Source: Desulfuromonadales bacterium | GTDB lineage: Bacteria; Desulfobacterota; Desulfuromonadia; Geobacterales; Pseudopelobacteraceae | Length of the DNA stretch: 7,590 nucleotides | Assembly (NCBI GenBank): GCA_015688915.1 | Contig: JAATGX010000065.1 | Location: 1 to 7,590, forward strand | Reading direction: 5' to 3' | Part shown: in pieces, positions 1-5,969 of the stretch | Layout of the letters: the number at the start of each line of letters is the position of its first letter | How positions within the stretch are numbered: position 1 is the stretch's first letter | Made by a program: the position numbers and the translations under genes | The notes under the pieces: generated by a model | Seen by the model: only the letters and a program-made list of their open reading frames with translations | What the model was told of the DNA's origin: nothing | Database searches by the model: none

Positions 1-609
1 CGCTGCGAGGCCTGCTCCGGGGACGGCATCATCAAGATCGAGATGCACTTCCTGCCGGACGTGTACGTGGAGTGCGAGGTCTGCAAGGGCGCGCGCTACA
101 ACCGGGAGACTCTGGAGGTGCACTACAAGGGGAAATCCATCGCCGAAGTGCTGGACATGACCGTGTCCCAGACCCTGGAGTTCATGGGGGCCATCCCGCG
201 CATCCGCAACAAGCTGCAAACCCTGGAGGAGGTGGGCCTGGGGTACATCACCCTGGGGCAGTCCGCCACCACTCTGTCCGGCGGCGAGGCACAACGGGTC
301 AAGCTGGCCAAGGAACTGTCCAAGCGGGCCACCGGCCGCACCATCTACATCCTGGACGAACCCACCACGGGGCTGCATTTCGAGGATATCAGGAAGCTTC
401 TGGAGGTGATCCAGCGCCTGGTGGACAGCGGCAACACCATCGTGATCATCGAGCACAACCTGGACGTGATCAAGACCGCCGACTGGATCATCGACCTGGG
501 GCCGGAGGGGGGCGACCGGGGTGGCGAGATCATCGCGGCCGGCACCCCGGAGCAGGTGGCGAAAGTGACCAAATCCTACACTGGCCAGTACCTGCGGAAG
601 ATGCTGTAG
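1..609 (+). CDS. uvrA: UvrA, excinuclease ABC subunit A (C-terminal 202 codons, 5' truncated by window edge)
   Basis: UvrA is the damage-sensing ATPase of nucleotide excision repair; its dimer recognises distorted DNA and loads UvrB in the cytoplasm. The reading frame is open from base 1, so the gene starts outside the window and the first internal ATG is not the start. Visible elements, numbered from the first codon seen: the C-terminal zinc module with Cys2, Cys5, Cys25 and Cys28 (C-X2-C-X19-C-X2-C); the ABC signature LSGGEAQ at 92-98; Walker B with catalytic Glu in IYILDEP at 115-121; and the switch His in VIIEHNLD near residue 152, followed by DLGPEGG. These blocks match E. coli UvrA closely and the C-terminus ends where the family normally ends (GQYLRKML). 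The Walker A of this ATPase half lies upstream of the window. Nothing looks degenerate. It ends 29 bases before a strong hairpin. Confidence 0.98.
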   Translation, partial: RCEACSGDGIIKIEMHFLPDVYVECEVCKGARYNRETLEVHYKGKSIAEVLDMTVSQTLEFMGAIPRIRNKLQTLEEVGLGYITLGQSATTLSGGEAQRVKLAKELSKRATGRTIYILDEPTTGLHFEDIRKLLEVIQRLVDSGNTIVIIEHNLDVIKTADWIIDLGPEGGDRGGEIIAAGTPEQVAKVTKSYTGQYLRKML

Positions 610-637
610 AAGCTACACATGGTTCACGTGCCCCATG

Positions 638-676
638 CACAAAGGGCCCGAAGCATTTTGCTTCGGGCCCTTTGTG
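638..676. terminator. Bidirectional hairpin between convergent uvrA and the ACT-domain gene
   Basis: Bases 638-655 and 659-676 are exact reverse complements, giving an 18-bp stem with a three-base TTT loop. It lies between the stop of uvrA at 609 and the stop of the minus-strand ACT gene at 701, so it can serve both transcripts. The plus-strand arm includes TTT near its end, but no long U-tract follows on either strand. It is therefore a very stable structure whose terminator role rests on position and stem strength. Confidence 0.8.
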
Positions 677-700
677 TCTGCGTGAGTAAATCCGGCCGTA

Positions 701-1312
701 TCAGGCGCTTCCGCCGCAATTCCGGGTGAAGGTTCTCAGGGTGTCCCCCAGGGCCACGGCGGCCGCGTCCGACGGCGCTATCCCCGCCATCCCCTTGAGC
801 CAGAAGCGGTCAAAGACCTTGCCCTCTCTGGTTTCCACGATCATCTCCGTCGGAAAGAGTGAAAACAGGCTGAAGGCGTTCAGAATCGAGGAAAGAAAAC
901 CGACCCGGTCCTGCCCGGTCACCTCCACATACAGGGTGCCGCCATATTTTTCCGACTGGTTCAGGGCATAGTCATACAATACGACCGACGCCCCTCCCTG
1001 ACAGGTGCGTTCCTCTCGCATCAGGGCAACGAAATCGATCGTGGTGGGGTCGCCCATCGTTTGGGGAAAATCCAGGTCGAACAGGGACGACCACTCGGAA
1101 GACGACACCTTGGCGGCATTGCCGCGCACGATGTTGATCTCCTGCCTGCCGAGGCAGGTGCACAACCGTCCCACCCAACCCGGCTCCAATTTCCCCTGCA
1201 TGGTCAAGCTATACCGATTGATGCCGTTTTTCCTGATATCGGAACTGGCCTTGCCATAGATCCCGACGGCCCCGGAAGCCGCTGTTTCCGTTCTTTCCCT
1301 AGATGGCTCCAT
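701..1312 (-). CDS. Tandem ACT-domain protein (GlnD-like/regulatory ACT), 203 aa
   Basis: This looks like a stand-alone cytoplasmic regulatory protein made of two ACT-like domains. The first spans about residues 31-81 (strand INRYSLTMQG, then PGWVGRLCTCLGRQEINIVRG). The second spans about 126-195 (LYVEVTGQDRVGFLSSILNAF, then a strand MIVETREGKVFDRFWLKG). The second has the beta-alpha-beta pattern and the D-R-x-G-[FL]-[LI] turn typical of ACT domains in GlnD uridylyltransferases. No nucleotidyltransferase, HD or other catalytic domain is attached, so a role in ligand sensing or protein interaction is an inference and the ligand cannot be named. ATG at 1312 is preferred because GGAGG lies 9 bases upstream of it; an in-frame TTG at 1321 abuts GGAGG directly, which leaves no spacer. 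The gene is monocistronic as far as the window shows: convergent with uvrA downstream and preceded by a gene-poor stretch. Confidence 0.8.
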   Translation of the reverse strand: MEPSRERTETAASGAVGIYGKASSDIRKNGINRYSLTMQGKLEPGWVGRLCTCLGRQEINIVRGNAAKVSSSEWSSLFDLDFPQTMGDPTTIDFVALMREERTCQGGASVVLYDYALNQSEKYGGTLYVEVTGQDRVGFLSSILNAFSLFSLFPTEMIVETREGKVFDRFWLKGMAGIAPSDAAAVALGDTLRTFTRNCGGSA

Positions 1313-1321
1313 GCCTCGCAA

Positions 1322-1326
1322 CCTCC
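1322..1326 (-). promoter_or_regulatory. Ribosome binding site deciding the ACT-gene start
   Basis: On the minus strand these bases read GGAGG. They sit 9 bases before ATG at 1312 and directly against the competing TTG at 1321. The spacing supports ATG as the start and shortens the longest open frame by three codons. Confidence 0.7.
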
Positions 1327-1378
1327 AACCCGTTTCGGCAATTCATAATTCAATTTGCGCTGATCTTTCGCTAAACGT

Positions 1379-1464
1379 CCCCCCTTTGAAAAAGGGGGGT
1401 CAGGGGGGATTTGAAGTTCCGCCGTTACAGGCAAATCCCCCTAAATCCCCCTTTTTCAAAGGGG
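1379..1464. repeat. MITE-like inverted-repeat element built of CCCCTTTGAAAAAGGGG arms
   Basis: The left arm (1379-1413) and right arm (1432-1464) are imperfect reverse complements of each other, separated by about 18 bases. Each arm holds its own small palindrome. The left one is a 9-bp CCCCCCTTT/AAAGGGGGG stem with a GAA loop at 1379-1399; the right one is a CCCCTTT/AAAGGGG stem with a TTC loop at 1448-1464. Each arm also carries a second C/G run on its inner side (AGGGGGGATTTG on the left, CAAATCCCCC on the right). No coding capacity is seen. Sequences of this form are widespread as short dispersed repeats in several bacterial genomes, including deltaproteobacteria (general knowledge, not tested here). 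No target-site duplication is obvious at the edges. Confidence 0.8.
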
Positions 1465-1696
1465 CACTTGGCACGTGAACGCTGTTGGCGGAAGATCAGT
1501 GCTAATCAGGTAATTCAATGACGCCACGACCCATAATACCAGGAGCAATACATATGACATGCCAAACCGCTTGCGGAGTCTACCCTGCCGGAATTGCGGC
1601 AAAATCCCATTCCGGAAGGGATGGCCGCTCCCCTGGTTCTGCCTGCCCATTGGCCATCAAAGAGGTCCGTGCACAAAAAAACAGCGAGGGTCATGC
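1465..1696. other. Gene-poor region between the repeat and the VKOR gene
   Basis: Together with the repeat this is part of a roughly 380-base stretch (1313-1696) without a convincing gene. On the minus strand a 34-codon frame (ATG at 1560, stop at 1456 inside the repeat) encodes a hydrophobic segment, MSYVLLLVLWVVASLNYLIS, that could span a membrane. No clear Shine-Dalgarno precedes it, and its last codons are made of repeat sequence. A T7 run on the minus strand at about 1676-1682, downstream of the VKOR stop, has no good hairpin before it. I see no tRNA, riboswitch or clear promoter. Confidence 0.5.
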
Positions 1697-2719
1697 CTAT
1701 CGCAGCACTTCCTGAACAGCGGCCCGTATATCCGCGGCCTTGATCTTGTCGCTCCCCTCGAACTTTCTGACCACCTTGCCGCTCTTCCCATTCCTGACAA
1801 CCACCGTCGGCGTCACCGTCGCCCCCACGCTCCTGATCAGGGTATTGTAAAGATTGATGCCGGCCATGACGTCGCTCATGGACATCTGCCGGAGCTGCAC
1901 GCCAAAGGGTGCAACCGCAGCCTGCACCGCCTCGACGGACGGGCTCTTCGTCTTCAGCGCCAAGCCGTGCAGCGCCCCCCGCAGTTGCAGGTACTTCTCT
2001 TTCTCGTTGATCTGGAGCGACAGGTTGTACGGCGAGAAGTTCATGGATTCGGGGTGGATGGCGTAATCGACAAACGCGACCCTGGCCTGTTTGAGGACGC
2101 TCCTGACAGCGGCTTCGATCTCCGGTTCGGCCTTCCGGCAACCGGGGCAGAACCAGTCGGTGACAACATAGACCTCGGCCGGACTGTCGGCCTTTCCCAT
2201 CCAAATATTGAGCGTCTGGGCTTCCGCATCGGGTTTTGCCACGCCGAAAAAGGCGAGTGTGAATCCGAACAGGCCGCCGGAAATGACAACAGCAAATCTC
2301 TTGAAAACATTCGTGAATCCCATCGAAGCCTCCTTATCCATCAAACTTTCGGCCACCGTCACCCCGGCGAGCAGGAAGACGACAACGGCAATTGCGACAC
2401 AGATCGGGCACCAGGCCCCGATTACGGTCTTTTGTATGAACAGGAACCAGGCCTCGGCCCCGCAGGCGCTGGAGAGAATAAAGGCAAAGGCCGGGCGCAC
2501 GAACCGGTCGGCGCGGCGAAGGCGGAGCACCGCCAGGGCAACGAAGGCGGCGATCCCCACCCCGCCGAAATTCAGCCCGTAGAACCGGTAGGTGTGAGCC
2601 TCGTTGCATGCATCGGAACAGATGCCCAGGAGCGAGACAACCGACAGGCAGATGCCGACGATAATCAGGGCATGGGGGATAAAACGGAGATATGCGGGGT
2701 GCGAACGTGAATCAATCAT
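1697..2719 (-). CDS. VKOR-family quinone-linked disulfide oxidase fused to a DsbA/thioredoxin-like domain
   Basis: VKOR domains pass electrons from a thiol partner to membrane quinone, doing the job of DsbB; the fused thioredoxin-like domain is the natural partner that oxidises secreted proteins. Residue numbers here count from GTG at 2743 (348 aa). Hydrophobic segments lie near 22-41, 57-75, 85-103, 108-130 and 150-168. The first periplasmic-loop pair is Cys42/Cys46 (CSDAC) and the quinone-side pair is CPIC (112-115). After the last membrane segment comes a thioredoxin fold with active site CPGC (199-202) and the cis-Pro loop TPT (311-313), ending at the stop. Start is uncertain: GTG at 2743 lies 9 bases after cheX with no good ribosome site, whereas ATG at 2719 (340 aa, used here) has a weak AGACAGG about 10 bases upstream. 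It is the last gene of a probable cheV-cheX-VKOR transcript, although disulfide formation and chemotaxis have no obvious link. The C-X3-C spacing in the first loop is shorter than in cyanobacterial VKOR. Confidence 0.88.
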   Translation of the reverse strand: MIDSRSHPAYLRFIPHALIIVGICLSVVSLLGICSDACNEAHTYRFYGLNFGGVGIAAFVALAVLRLRRADRFVRPAFAFILSSACGAEAWFLFIQKTVIGAWCPICVAIAVVVFLLAGVTVAESLMDKEASMGFTNVFKRFAVVISGGLFGFTLAFFGVAKPDAEAQTLNIWMGKADSPAEVYVVTDWFCPGCRKAEPEIEAAVRSVLKQARVAFVDYAIHPESMNFSPYNLSLQINEKEKYLQLRGALHGLALKTKSPSVEAVQAAVAPFGVQLRQMSMSDVMAGINLYNTLIRSVGATVTPTVVVRNGKSGKVVRKFEGSDKIKAADIRAAVQEVLR

Positions 2720-2752
2720 ACGGCAGCGACCTGTCTCCGACACCTGAGTCGA

Positions 2753-3259
2753 CTAATCCATTTCCAGGACAACACTGACCATGAATTCCTCTCCCATGGC
2801 ATCAAAAAGGAGCGTCAGGGTATCGCCGGGGTGGCCCGAGGAAAATGAATAGTCGGTCCCGGTCACGACCGATGGGGTGGAAAGCTTGATGTCGTCACCG
2901 CCGCGCGAAAGATGGTGCTTGAAGGAGCCGCCGATCATGTTGGCAATCTCTCCGAGCGCATCGCGCACATCGTCGCCGACCTCTGCCGCATCCATGCCGA
3001 GCATCTGCGCCGTAACGCCCAGGGCCAATGTTTGCGAGGTATGCAGACACACCATGCCGTTGCAAATTCCGGCCAGCCCGACCATGGCCGTGACGCTGTT
3101 CTTGAAGTGGGTAACCGCTTCCAGTTCCTGGGGAAGATGCCGTACATCCGCCCCTCCCACCATCGTACCGAAAATCTCACCAACATCGCTGGCAAGCTGC
3201 TTGACCAGATCGGCTTCAGCAACCCCCAACCTTTCAACAACCATCTTATTGAAAGCCAT
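2753..3259 (-). CDS. cheX: CheX-like CheY-P phosphatase family protein, 168 aa
   Basis: CheC/CheX/FliY proteins speed the dephosphorylation of phosphorylated CheY-type receivers. The family signature D-x3-E-x2-N with a Pro about 22 residues later is complete: Asp100, Glu104, Asn107 (in GEIANMIGG) and Pro129 (in LSTPSVV). Glu and Asn are the residues that contact the aspartyl phosphate in this family. Only one such motif is present, as in CheX; CheC has two. The overall length fits the CheX group. The ATG at 3259 is preceded by GGAGG with a 6-base spacer, a strong start. It lies 111 bases downstream of cheV on the same strand and just upstream of the VKOR gene. The nearby CheV receiver is an attractive substrate, but this is inferred from adjacency alone. 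Some distant members of this fold lack proven phosphatase activity. Confidence 0.85.
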   Translation of the reverse strand: MAFNKMVVERLGVAEADLVKQLASDVGEIFGTMVGGADVRHLPQELEAVTHFKNSVTAMVGLAGICNGMVCLHTSQTLALGVTAQMLGMDAAEVGDDVRDALGEIANMIGGSFKHHLSRGGDDIKLSTPSVVTGTDYSFSSGHPGDTLTLLFDAMGEEFMVSVVLEMD

Positions 3260-3370
3260 TGTGTGCCTCCATGTGATACCTGTCAGTGTTTAACATTGCA
3301 TTTCATGTCGTTCGGGCTCCGGTTGACCGGTGCGCACGCCGGGAAAGCGTACGGCAGCTTGGTCGGCCGT

Positions 3371-4270
3371 TCAGCCCGCTGCCAGACATTCTCCAAGGAT
3401 ATCGACCAGTCTCGGCAGGTCCGGCTTCGTCAGAACGCCGTTGATGGCGAGCTTTTCCCATTTTCTGATGTTGTCGTCCGATGCCAGGGAGCTGAATACA
3501 TAGACCGGCAGCTTGGTCAGCGCCTCGTTTCCCCGGATAAGCGTCACCAGATGAAGGCCGTCCATTTGCGGCATTTCCACGTCGGTGATGACGGCATCGA
3601 TATCGAACCTGCCATTGGCCAGGGCGCTTTCCACGTAGTTCCACGCCTCCTGGCCATTGGTCGCCTCTTCGACGGTGTAGCCGGCACCGCGCAGCGACGC
3701 GCAGATCTGCAGGCGGATAAACGAGGAATCGTCGGCCACCAGGATCTTCTTGCCGGTACCGTCATGGAGCAGTTCATGTGAGTCCAGCGCCTTTACCGCG
3801 CCTTCCTGATACATCTCCGCAATGATCCGCTCAAAATCCAGGATCAGGATAATGCGATCGTCCATCTTGACGAGACCGGTGATGTAGGAGCCTTCCGAGA
3901 CCTTCTGGGGCGCCTCGATCTGTTCCCACGACAGGCGATAGATGCGGGATACCGCGTTGACCAGGGCCCCGACCACAACCCGGTTGAATTCGAGCACCAC
4001 GATCCGGTCCGCCGCTTTCGCGGGATATTGCCCGAGGATCTGGCCCAGGTCTATCACCGGCAGCACCTTGTCCCGCAGCGTTATCATCCCGGCCACGGAT
4101 TGCGGGGAGTTTATTATGGTCCTCAGTTTCGGCTTCTGGATGATCTCGCGGACCTTTGCCACATTGACCCCGTAATACATGGGGGTTTCCCCGTCATCAA
4201 TGCAGAACTCCACGATCTCAAGCTCGTTGGTGCCGCTTTCCAGGAGGATGCCGCTTCTTTCTTCTGCCAT
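3371..4270 (-). CDS. cheV: CheV: CheW-like coupling domain fused to a response-regulator receiver, 299 aa
   Basis: CheV links chemoreceptors to the CheA kinase and tunes that coupling through phosphorylation of its receiver. The CheW-like part covers about residues 15-155, with the family blocks YYGVNVAKVREII, SVAGMITLRDKVLPVIDL and GSYITGLVKMDDRIILILDFE. The receiver covers about 174-297 and keeps all key positions: acidic pair Asp180-Asp181 (ILVADDSSF), phospho-acceptor Asp230 (AVITDVEMPQMDG), Ser260/Ser261 in the Thr/Ser position, and Lys282 (LTKPD). It should therefore be phosphorylatable. The ATG at 4270 has AAGGGAG 7 bases upstream, and a TATACT -10 candidate lies about 34 bases upstream. 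Length is normal for CheV. No cheA, receptor or flagellar gene is in the window, so the pathway it serves (motility or another Che-type system) is unknown. Confidence 0.95.
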   Translation of the reverse strand: MAEERSGILLESGTNELEIVEFCIDDGETPMYYGVNVAKVREIIQKPKLRTIINSPQSVAGMITLRDKVLPVIDLGQILGQYPAKAADRIVVLEFNRVVVGALVNAVSRIYRLSWEQIEAPQKVSEGSYITGLVKMDDRIILILDFERIIAEMYQEGAVKALDSHELLHDGTGKKILVADDSSFIRLQICASLRGAGYTVEEATNGQEAWNYVESALANGRFDIDAVITDVEMPQMDGLHLVTLIRGNEALTKLPVYVFSSLASDDNIRKWEKLAINGVLTKPDLPRLVDILGECLAAG

Positions 4271-4303
4271 GATAATTCTCCCTTGTTTCGTAATTCCCCG
4301 GAT

Positions 4304-4309
4304 AGTATA
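4304..4309 (-). promoter_or_regulatory. Candidate -10 box for cheV
   Basis: The minus strand reads TATACT here, five of six matches to TATAAT, about 34 bases before the cheV start codon. No convincing -35 lies at 16-18 bases; TTGCCG occurs 20 bases upstream, which is too far for an ordinary sigma-70 promoter. An activator or another sigma factor is possible. Confidence 0.35.
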
Positions 4310-4586
4310 TCAATCACCTGTACTTCAGACGGCAAGGCGGGCGCATGTCGCGGAAACGGCACGGCATACACGATATGTTTTCGCTAACCTACCATTATCG
4401 CAGCGGCAATGCAATCTCTCCGCGACAGCCTGTCCGTAATTCAGGTCCGACTGCCGAAATGTGTCTGCACCGAGGAAACTGGTTCCGATTTTACCGCAAA
4501 AATGCTATCAAGGAAGCGAGCAGGCGTACAAGCGCCATACGTCGGTACACCGGCACCACCGCCGGCCGGCCCAATCACATGAAAAC

Positions 4587-4592
4587 AGGAGG
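4587..4592 (+). promoter_or_regulatory. Ribosome binding site deciding the rubrerythrin start
   Basis: AGGAGG lies 7 bases before ATG at 4600. It supports this start against the 85-codon upstream extension that remains open to 4345, because the protein from 4600 matches the normal rubrerythrin N-terminus. Confidence 0.85.
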
Positions 4593-4599
4593 ATGTCCA

Positions 4600-5136
4600 A
4601 TGTCGAACCTCAAGGGGAGCAAGACCGAACAGAATCTCTGGGAAGCCTTTGCCGGAGAATCGCAGGCCCGCAACAAGTACACGTATTTCGCTTCGGTGGC
4701 AAAAAAGGAAGGCTATGAAAAGATCGCCGCCATCTTCCTGGAAACGGCCGAAAACGAGAAAGAACATGCCAAGCTCCACCTGAAGGCCCTTGGCGGCATC
4801 GGCTCAACCGTCGACAATCTGCGAGCCGCCGCAGCCGGCGAGCATGACGAGTGGACGGACATGTACGTGCGCATGGGTCGCGAGGCAAAGGAAGAAGGTT
4901 TCCCGGAGCTTGCGTTCATGTTCGAATCGATCGGCAAGATTGAAAAGGCCCATCAGGAGCGCTACCTGAAACTCCTTGAAGAGGTTGAGTCCAACACCTT
5001 CTTCGCGAAAAGTGAACCGGTTCGCTGGCAGTGCCGGAACTGTGGCCATATCCACGAAGGCCCCGAAGCGCTCAAGATCTGCCCGGTCTGCAAGCATCCC
5101 CAGGCGTATTTTGAACTGAAGGAAGGGCATTACTGA
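4600..5136 (+). CDS. rbr: Rubrerythrin (diiron ferritin-like domain plus C-terminal rubredoxin), 178 aa
   Basis: Rubrerythrin reduces hydrogen peroxide to water in the cytoplasm of anaerobes, taking electrons from NAD(P)H through rubredoxin-type carriers. The ferritin-like four-helix part (about residues 5-135) shows the diiron ligands as spaced in the family: Glu20 (GESQARNKY), Glu53 with His56 (ENEKEHA), Glu95-x2-Glu98 (REAKEEG) and Glu115-x2-His118 (EKAHQER). The rubredoxin-like FeS4 part follows with Cys145/Cys148 (CRNCGHIHEG) and Cys161/Cys164 (CPVCKHP), ending FELKEGHY. The order matches classic rubrerythrin rather than the reversed form. The length is slightly shorter than the 191-residue Desulfovibrio protein. 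ATG at 4600 is set by AGGAGG 7 bases upstream. It is a single-gene unit, divergent from cheV and closed by a hairpin. No recognisable PerR box was found upstream, so its regulation is unknown. Confidence 0.96.
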   Translation: MSNLKGSKTEQNLWEAFAGESQARNKYTYFASVAKKEGYEKIAAIFLETAENEKEHAKLHLKALGGIGSTVDNLRAAAAGEHDEWTDMYVRMGREAKEEGFPELAFMFESIGKIEKAHQERYLKLLEEVESNTFFAKSEPVRWQCRNCGHIHEGPEALKICPVCKHPQAYFELKEGHY

Positions 5137-5169
5137 GGCGCCTGCTTTCTCTGCCACGGGAAAAAATGA

Positions 5170-5204
5170 AAAGGCCTCGGCGGGAGATCCCCCCTGAGGC
5201 CTTT
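5170..5204. terminator. Bidirectional terminator between rubrerythrin and the two-TM gene
   Basis: AAAGGCCTC at 5170-5178 pairs perfectly with GAGGCCTTT at 5196-5204, and the stem extends inward through a G-T wobble and G/C pairs with one mismatch. On the minus strand the stem is followed by TTTTCATTTTTT, a good U-tract for the gene ending at 5237. On the plus strand only CTTTCTGTT follows. It sits between two convergent stops. Confidence 0.85.
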
Positions 5205-5236
5205 CTGTTGTCCATCCGTTCCCGATCTCCGGGTTG

Positions 5237-5728
5237 TCACGACTTCCCCTGGTTGACCCAGTCGACCATATAACCCATGGCATACAGGGCCCCCATCGGC
5301 ACGACCCAGGCAAGCCAGAGCAGGGCTGACAGCTTCAGCCGCTTCAGCGGCAGGTTTTCGAGGTCCCGGCGATAGTCCCTCTCGATCCTGTCAAAGCCGG
5401 CATCCCCCTCCGGGCCGATCCTGAATCTCTTGCGCAGGCCGGCGATCCACGCCTCATATCCCTGCGATCGGGCGGACTCGAGTATCTTCTCCGGAGAGTC
5501 GCCCGCAAAGACGAGCCCCTCGTATTTTCTCACCTCTTCGGTGACCGCGAACACCATGTTTTTTTCTATCGCGCCGCGGGTCGGCATGAGTACGTAACCT
5601 GCGGCAAGGACCATGAGGAAATAGACGATTCCGGTCGCCGCCCAGAGACGCTGCCAGGCCTTCAGGTCCCCTGCCTTTTCCGGCAGGCTCCAGATACCGG
5701 AACGGTTCTTGTTAAGCGTAATGCTCAT
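5237..5728 (-). CDS. Two-transmembrane-segment protein of unknown function, 163 aa
   Basis: I do not recognise this family. From ATG at 5728 there is a short polar N-terminus, a hydrophobic segment at about residues 28-48 (WAATGIVYFLMVLAAGYVLM), an 85-residue mostly charged loop (about 49-132), and a second hydrophobic segment at about 133-155 (LSALLWLAWVVPMGALYAMG), ending in WVNQGKS. Two membrane passes with a soluble domain between them and both ends on the same side are therefore likely. The loop holds acidic and basic helix-like stretches (RGAIEKN, TEEVRKYEG, DRIERDYRRDLEN) but no Cys, metal-binding or catalytic motif. The open frame runs on to 5812, but ATG at 5728 is preferred: the region upstream is non-hydrophobic and Pro-rich, and GAGGAGG lies 13 bases before the ATG, a rather long spacer. 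It is divergent from the acetate-kinase-like gene, with no evident functional link. Confidence 0.75.
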   Translation of the reverse strand: MSITLNKNRSGIWSLPEKAGDLKAWQRLWAATGIVYFLMVLAAGYVLMPTRGAIEKNMVFAVTEEVRKYEGLVFAGDSPEKILESARSQGYEAWIAGLRKRFRIGPEGDAGFDRIERDYRRDLENLPLKRLKLSALLWLAWVVPMGALYAMGYMVDWVNQGKS

Positions 5729-5910
5729 GGCGGTAGAGAGTCCTCCTCGATTCCAGAGGGGCAACAGCGCGGGAATACGGCCGACGGGGCTGGCGGCCGA
5801 ACCCGGAATCACGTGGGCAGATTACTACCAAGCCGAAGTATTCTCAATAAAATAACGCCGTAACCCGGAGGGACGCTTGCCGTATACCGGCCATGCCGTT
5901 ATTCAATCGT

Positions 5911-5938
5911 TTGAAAAAAAGCTCAAAAAGGATACTAT
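5911..5938 (+). promoter_or_regulatory. Candidate sigma-70 promoter for the acetate-kinase-like gene
   Basis: TTGAAA at 5911-5916 and TACTAT at 5933-5938 are separated by 16 bases, in an A-rich patch unlike the surrounding GC-rich DNA. The start codon follows 31 bases after the -10. The -35 is a good match and the -10 matches four of six positions. The rest of the 241-base gap to the divergent gene (5729-5969) shows no other clear site. Confidence 0.45.
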
Positions 5939-5969
5939 GCCCACTCAATCAAAATGACGGGAAGCGCGT

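Larger units (their letters stand above)
4271..4599. other. Divergent intergenic region between cheV and rubrerythrin
   Basis: These 329 bases must contain the promoters of both divergent genes. On the cheV side a TATACT -10 candidate is visible. On the rubrerythrin side a TGCTATCAA extended-minus-10-like sequence lies at 4503-4511, with only a weak -35 match (TTCCGA) 17 bases upstream. A 9-bp inverted repeat, TGTCGCGGA at 4346-4354 and TCCGCGACA at 4419-4427, is separated by 64 bases. The rubrerythrin frame stays open upstream to 4345, but that extension has no family similarity that I can see. No RNA gene is evident. Confidence 0.5.

Noticed and set aside
1379..1464. Possible CRISPR repeat pair
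   Set aside because: Only two copies exist, they are inverted rather than direct, and there are no regularly spaced unique spacers or cas genes.
1559..2710. A 383-codon plus-strand open frame antisense to the VKOR gene
   Set aside because: It is low in hydrophobic core patterns, rich in Arg/His/Gly/Pro/Asp as expected of antisense GC-rich codons, and overlaps a gene with clear VKOR and thioredoxin motifs.
2912..3781. A 289-codon plus-strand frame across cheX and cheV
   Set aside because: It spans two antisense genes and their gap, and reads as a compositional shadow with no domain.
4345..4599. 85-codon N-terminal extension of rubrerythrin
   Set aside because: The ferritin-like domain normally starts at the residue encoded at 4600, where AGGAGG has ideal spacing; the upstream part is promoter DNA that happens to lack stops.
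5729..5812. 28-codon upstream extension of the two-TM protein
   Set aside because: It has no ribosome site of its own that I can see, and GAGGAGG lies inside it, just before ATG at 5728.
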